Part shown: piece by piece, positions 15,798 to 15,842 of the stretch
Numbering within the stretch: position 1 is the stretch's first letter
Layout of the letters: each line of letters starts with the position of its first letter
Source of the DNA: Acidiferrobacteraceae bacterium
Lineage (GTDB): Bacteria; Pseudomonadota; Gammaproteobacteria; Acidiferrobacterales; Acidiferrobacteraceae
Assembly (NCBI GenBank): GCA_027343725.1
Contig: DAHWKH010000184.1
Location: 1-15,842 of the forward strand
DNA length: 15,842 nt
Direction: 5' to 3'
Program-made: the position numbers and the translations under genes
The notes under the pieces: generated by a model
Databases searched by the model: none
Told to the model about the DNA's origin: nothing
What the model saw: the letters and a program-made list of their open reading frames with translations, nothing else

Positions 15798-15842
15798 CGC
15801 CGCACAACCGCGTGACGTCGACGCCGACCAGGTGGGCGGCGG
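15781..15842 (-). CDS. yqgE: YqgE/AlgH family protein (UPF0301), 3' end only
   Basis: The last 19 codons of a gene that enters from the right edge and stops at TGA 15783-15781. The visible end, HLVGVDVTRLCGDAGHA, matches the YqgE/AlgH C-terminus, which normally ends in a GxAGHA pattern. Its place directly upstream of ruvX, with a 17-nt overlap, agrees. Function of the family is unsettled; it is tied to alginate and transcription control in Pseudomonas. Confidence 0.85.
   Translation of the reverse strand, partial: AAHLVGVDVTRLCGDAGHA

Overview
The window comes from a GC-rich bacterial chromosome, most likely a gammaproteobacterium. The evidence is the yqgE-ruvX-pyrR-pyrB-pyrC' order with a pseudo-dihydroorotase (the Pseudomonas-type pyrimidine cluster), metX paired with metW, paired pilT/pilU, and the proC-yggT pair beside pilT. 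Coding density is very high, many junctions overlap by 1-17 nt, and about half of the 18 complete genes start with GTG. No species can be named from the sequence alone.

Layout. (1) 1-600 is the only irregular stretch. It holds the 3' end of an unidentified Cys-containing + strand ORF, a hairpin, and a minus-strand membrane-protein reading frame that appears broken by a frameshift and has no start codon. It reads like a decayed or mobile remnant abutting pyrE. (2) 6486 down to 610 (minus) is a compact run: a thioredoxin with a His/Asp-rich tail, metX, metW, an AmpG-like permease, xth, a TfpX/TfpZ-type pilin accessory protein and pyrE. It mixes redox, methionine synthesis, a possible cell-wall-recycling permease, DNA repair, type IV pilus support and UMP synthesis. 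(3) 6616-6801 (+) is a 61-aa two-helix membrane protein transcribed away from the thioredoxin gene. (4) 8324 down to 6928 (minus) is proC-yggT. (5) 8425-12576 (+) is pilT-pilU (pilus retraction ATPases), murI, and an overlapping gene for a short, divergent WaaA-like glycosyltransferase. (6) 15842 down to 12573 (minus) is the 3' end of yqgE, then ruvX, pyrR, pyrB and pyrC', each overlapping the next. It converges on the murI unit, where the two stop codons share a TTAA.

Functional links. PyrR senses pyrimidine status, PyrB with its inactive partner PyrC' makes carbamoyl aspartate, and PyrE at the other end of the window makes orotidylate. PilT, PilU and the TfpX/TfpZ-like protein all point to type IV pili. 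MurI, and possibly the AmpG-like permease, point to peptidoglycan. There are no rRNA, tRNA, CRISPR, recognisable IS or known defence genes. No clearly new multi-gene system is visible. The best leads are the WaaA-like protein behind murI, the metal-tail thioredoxin, and the broken left-edge segment.
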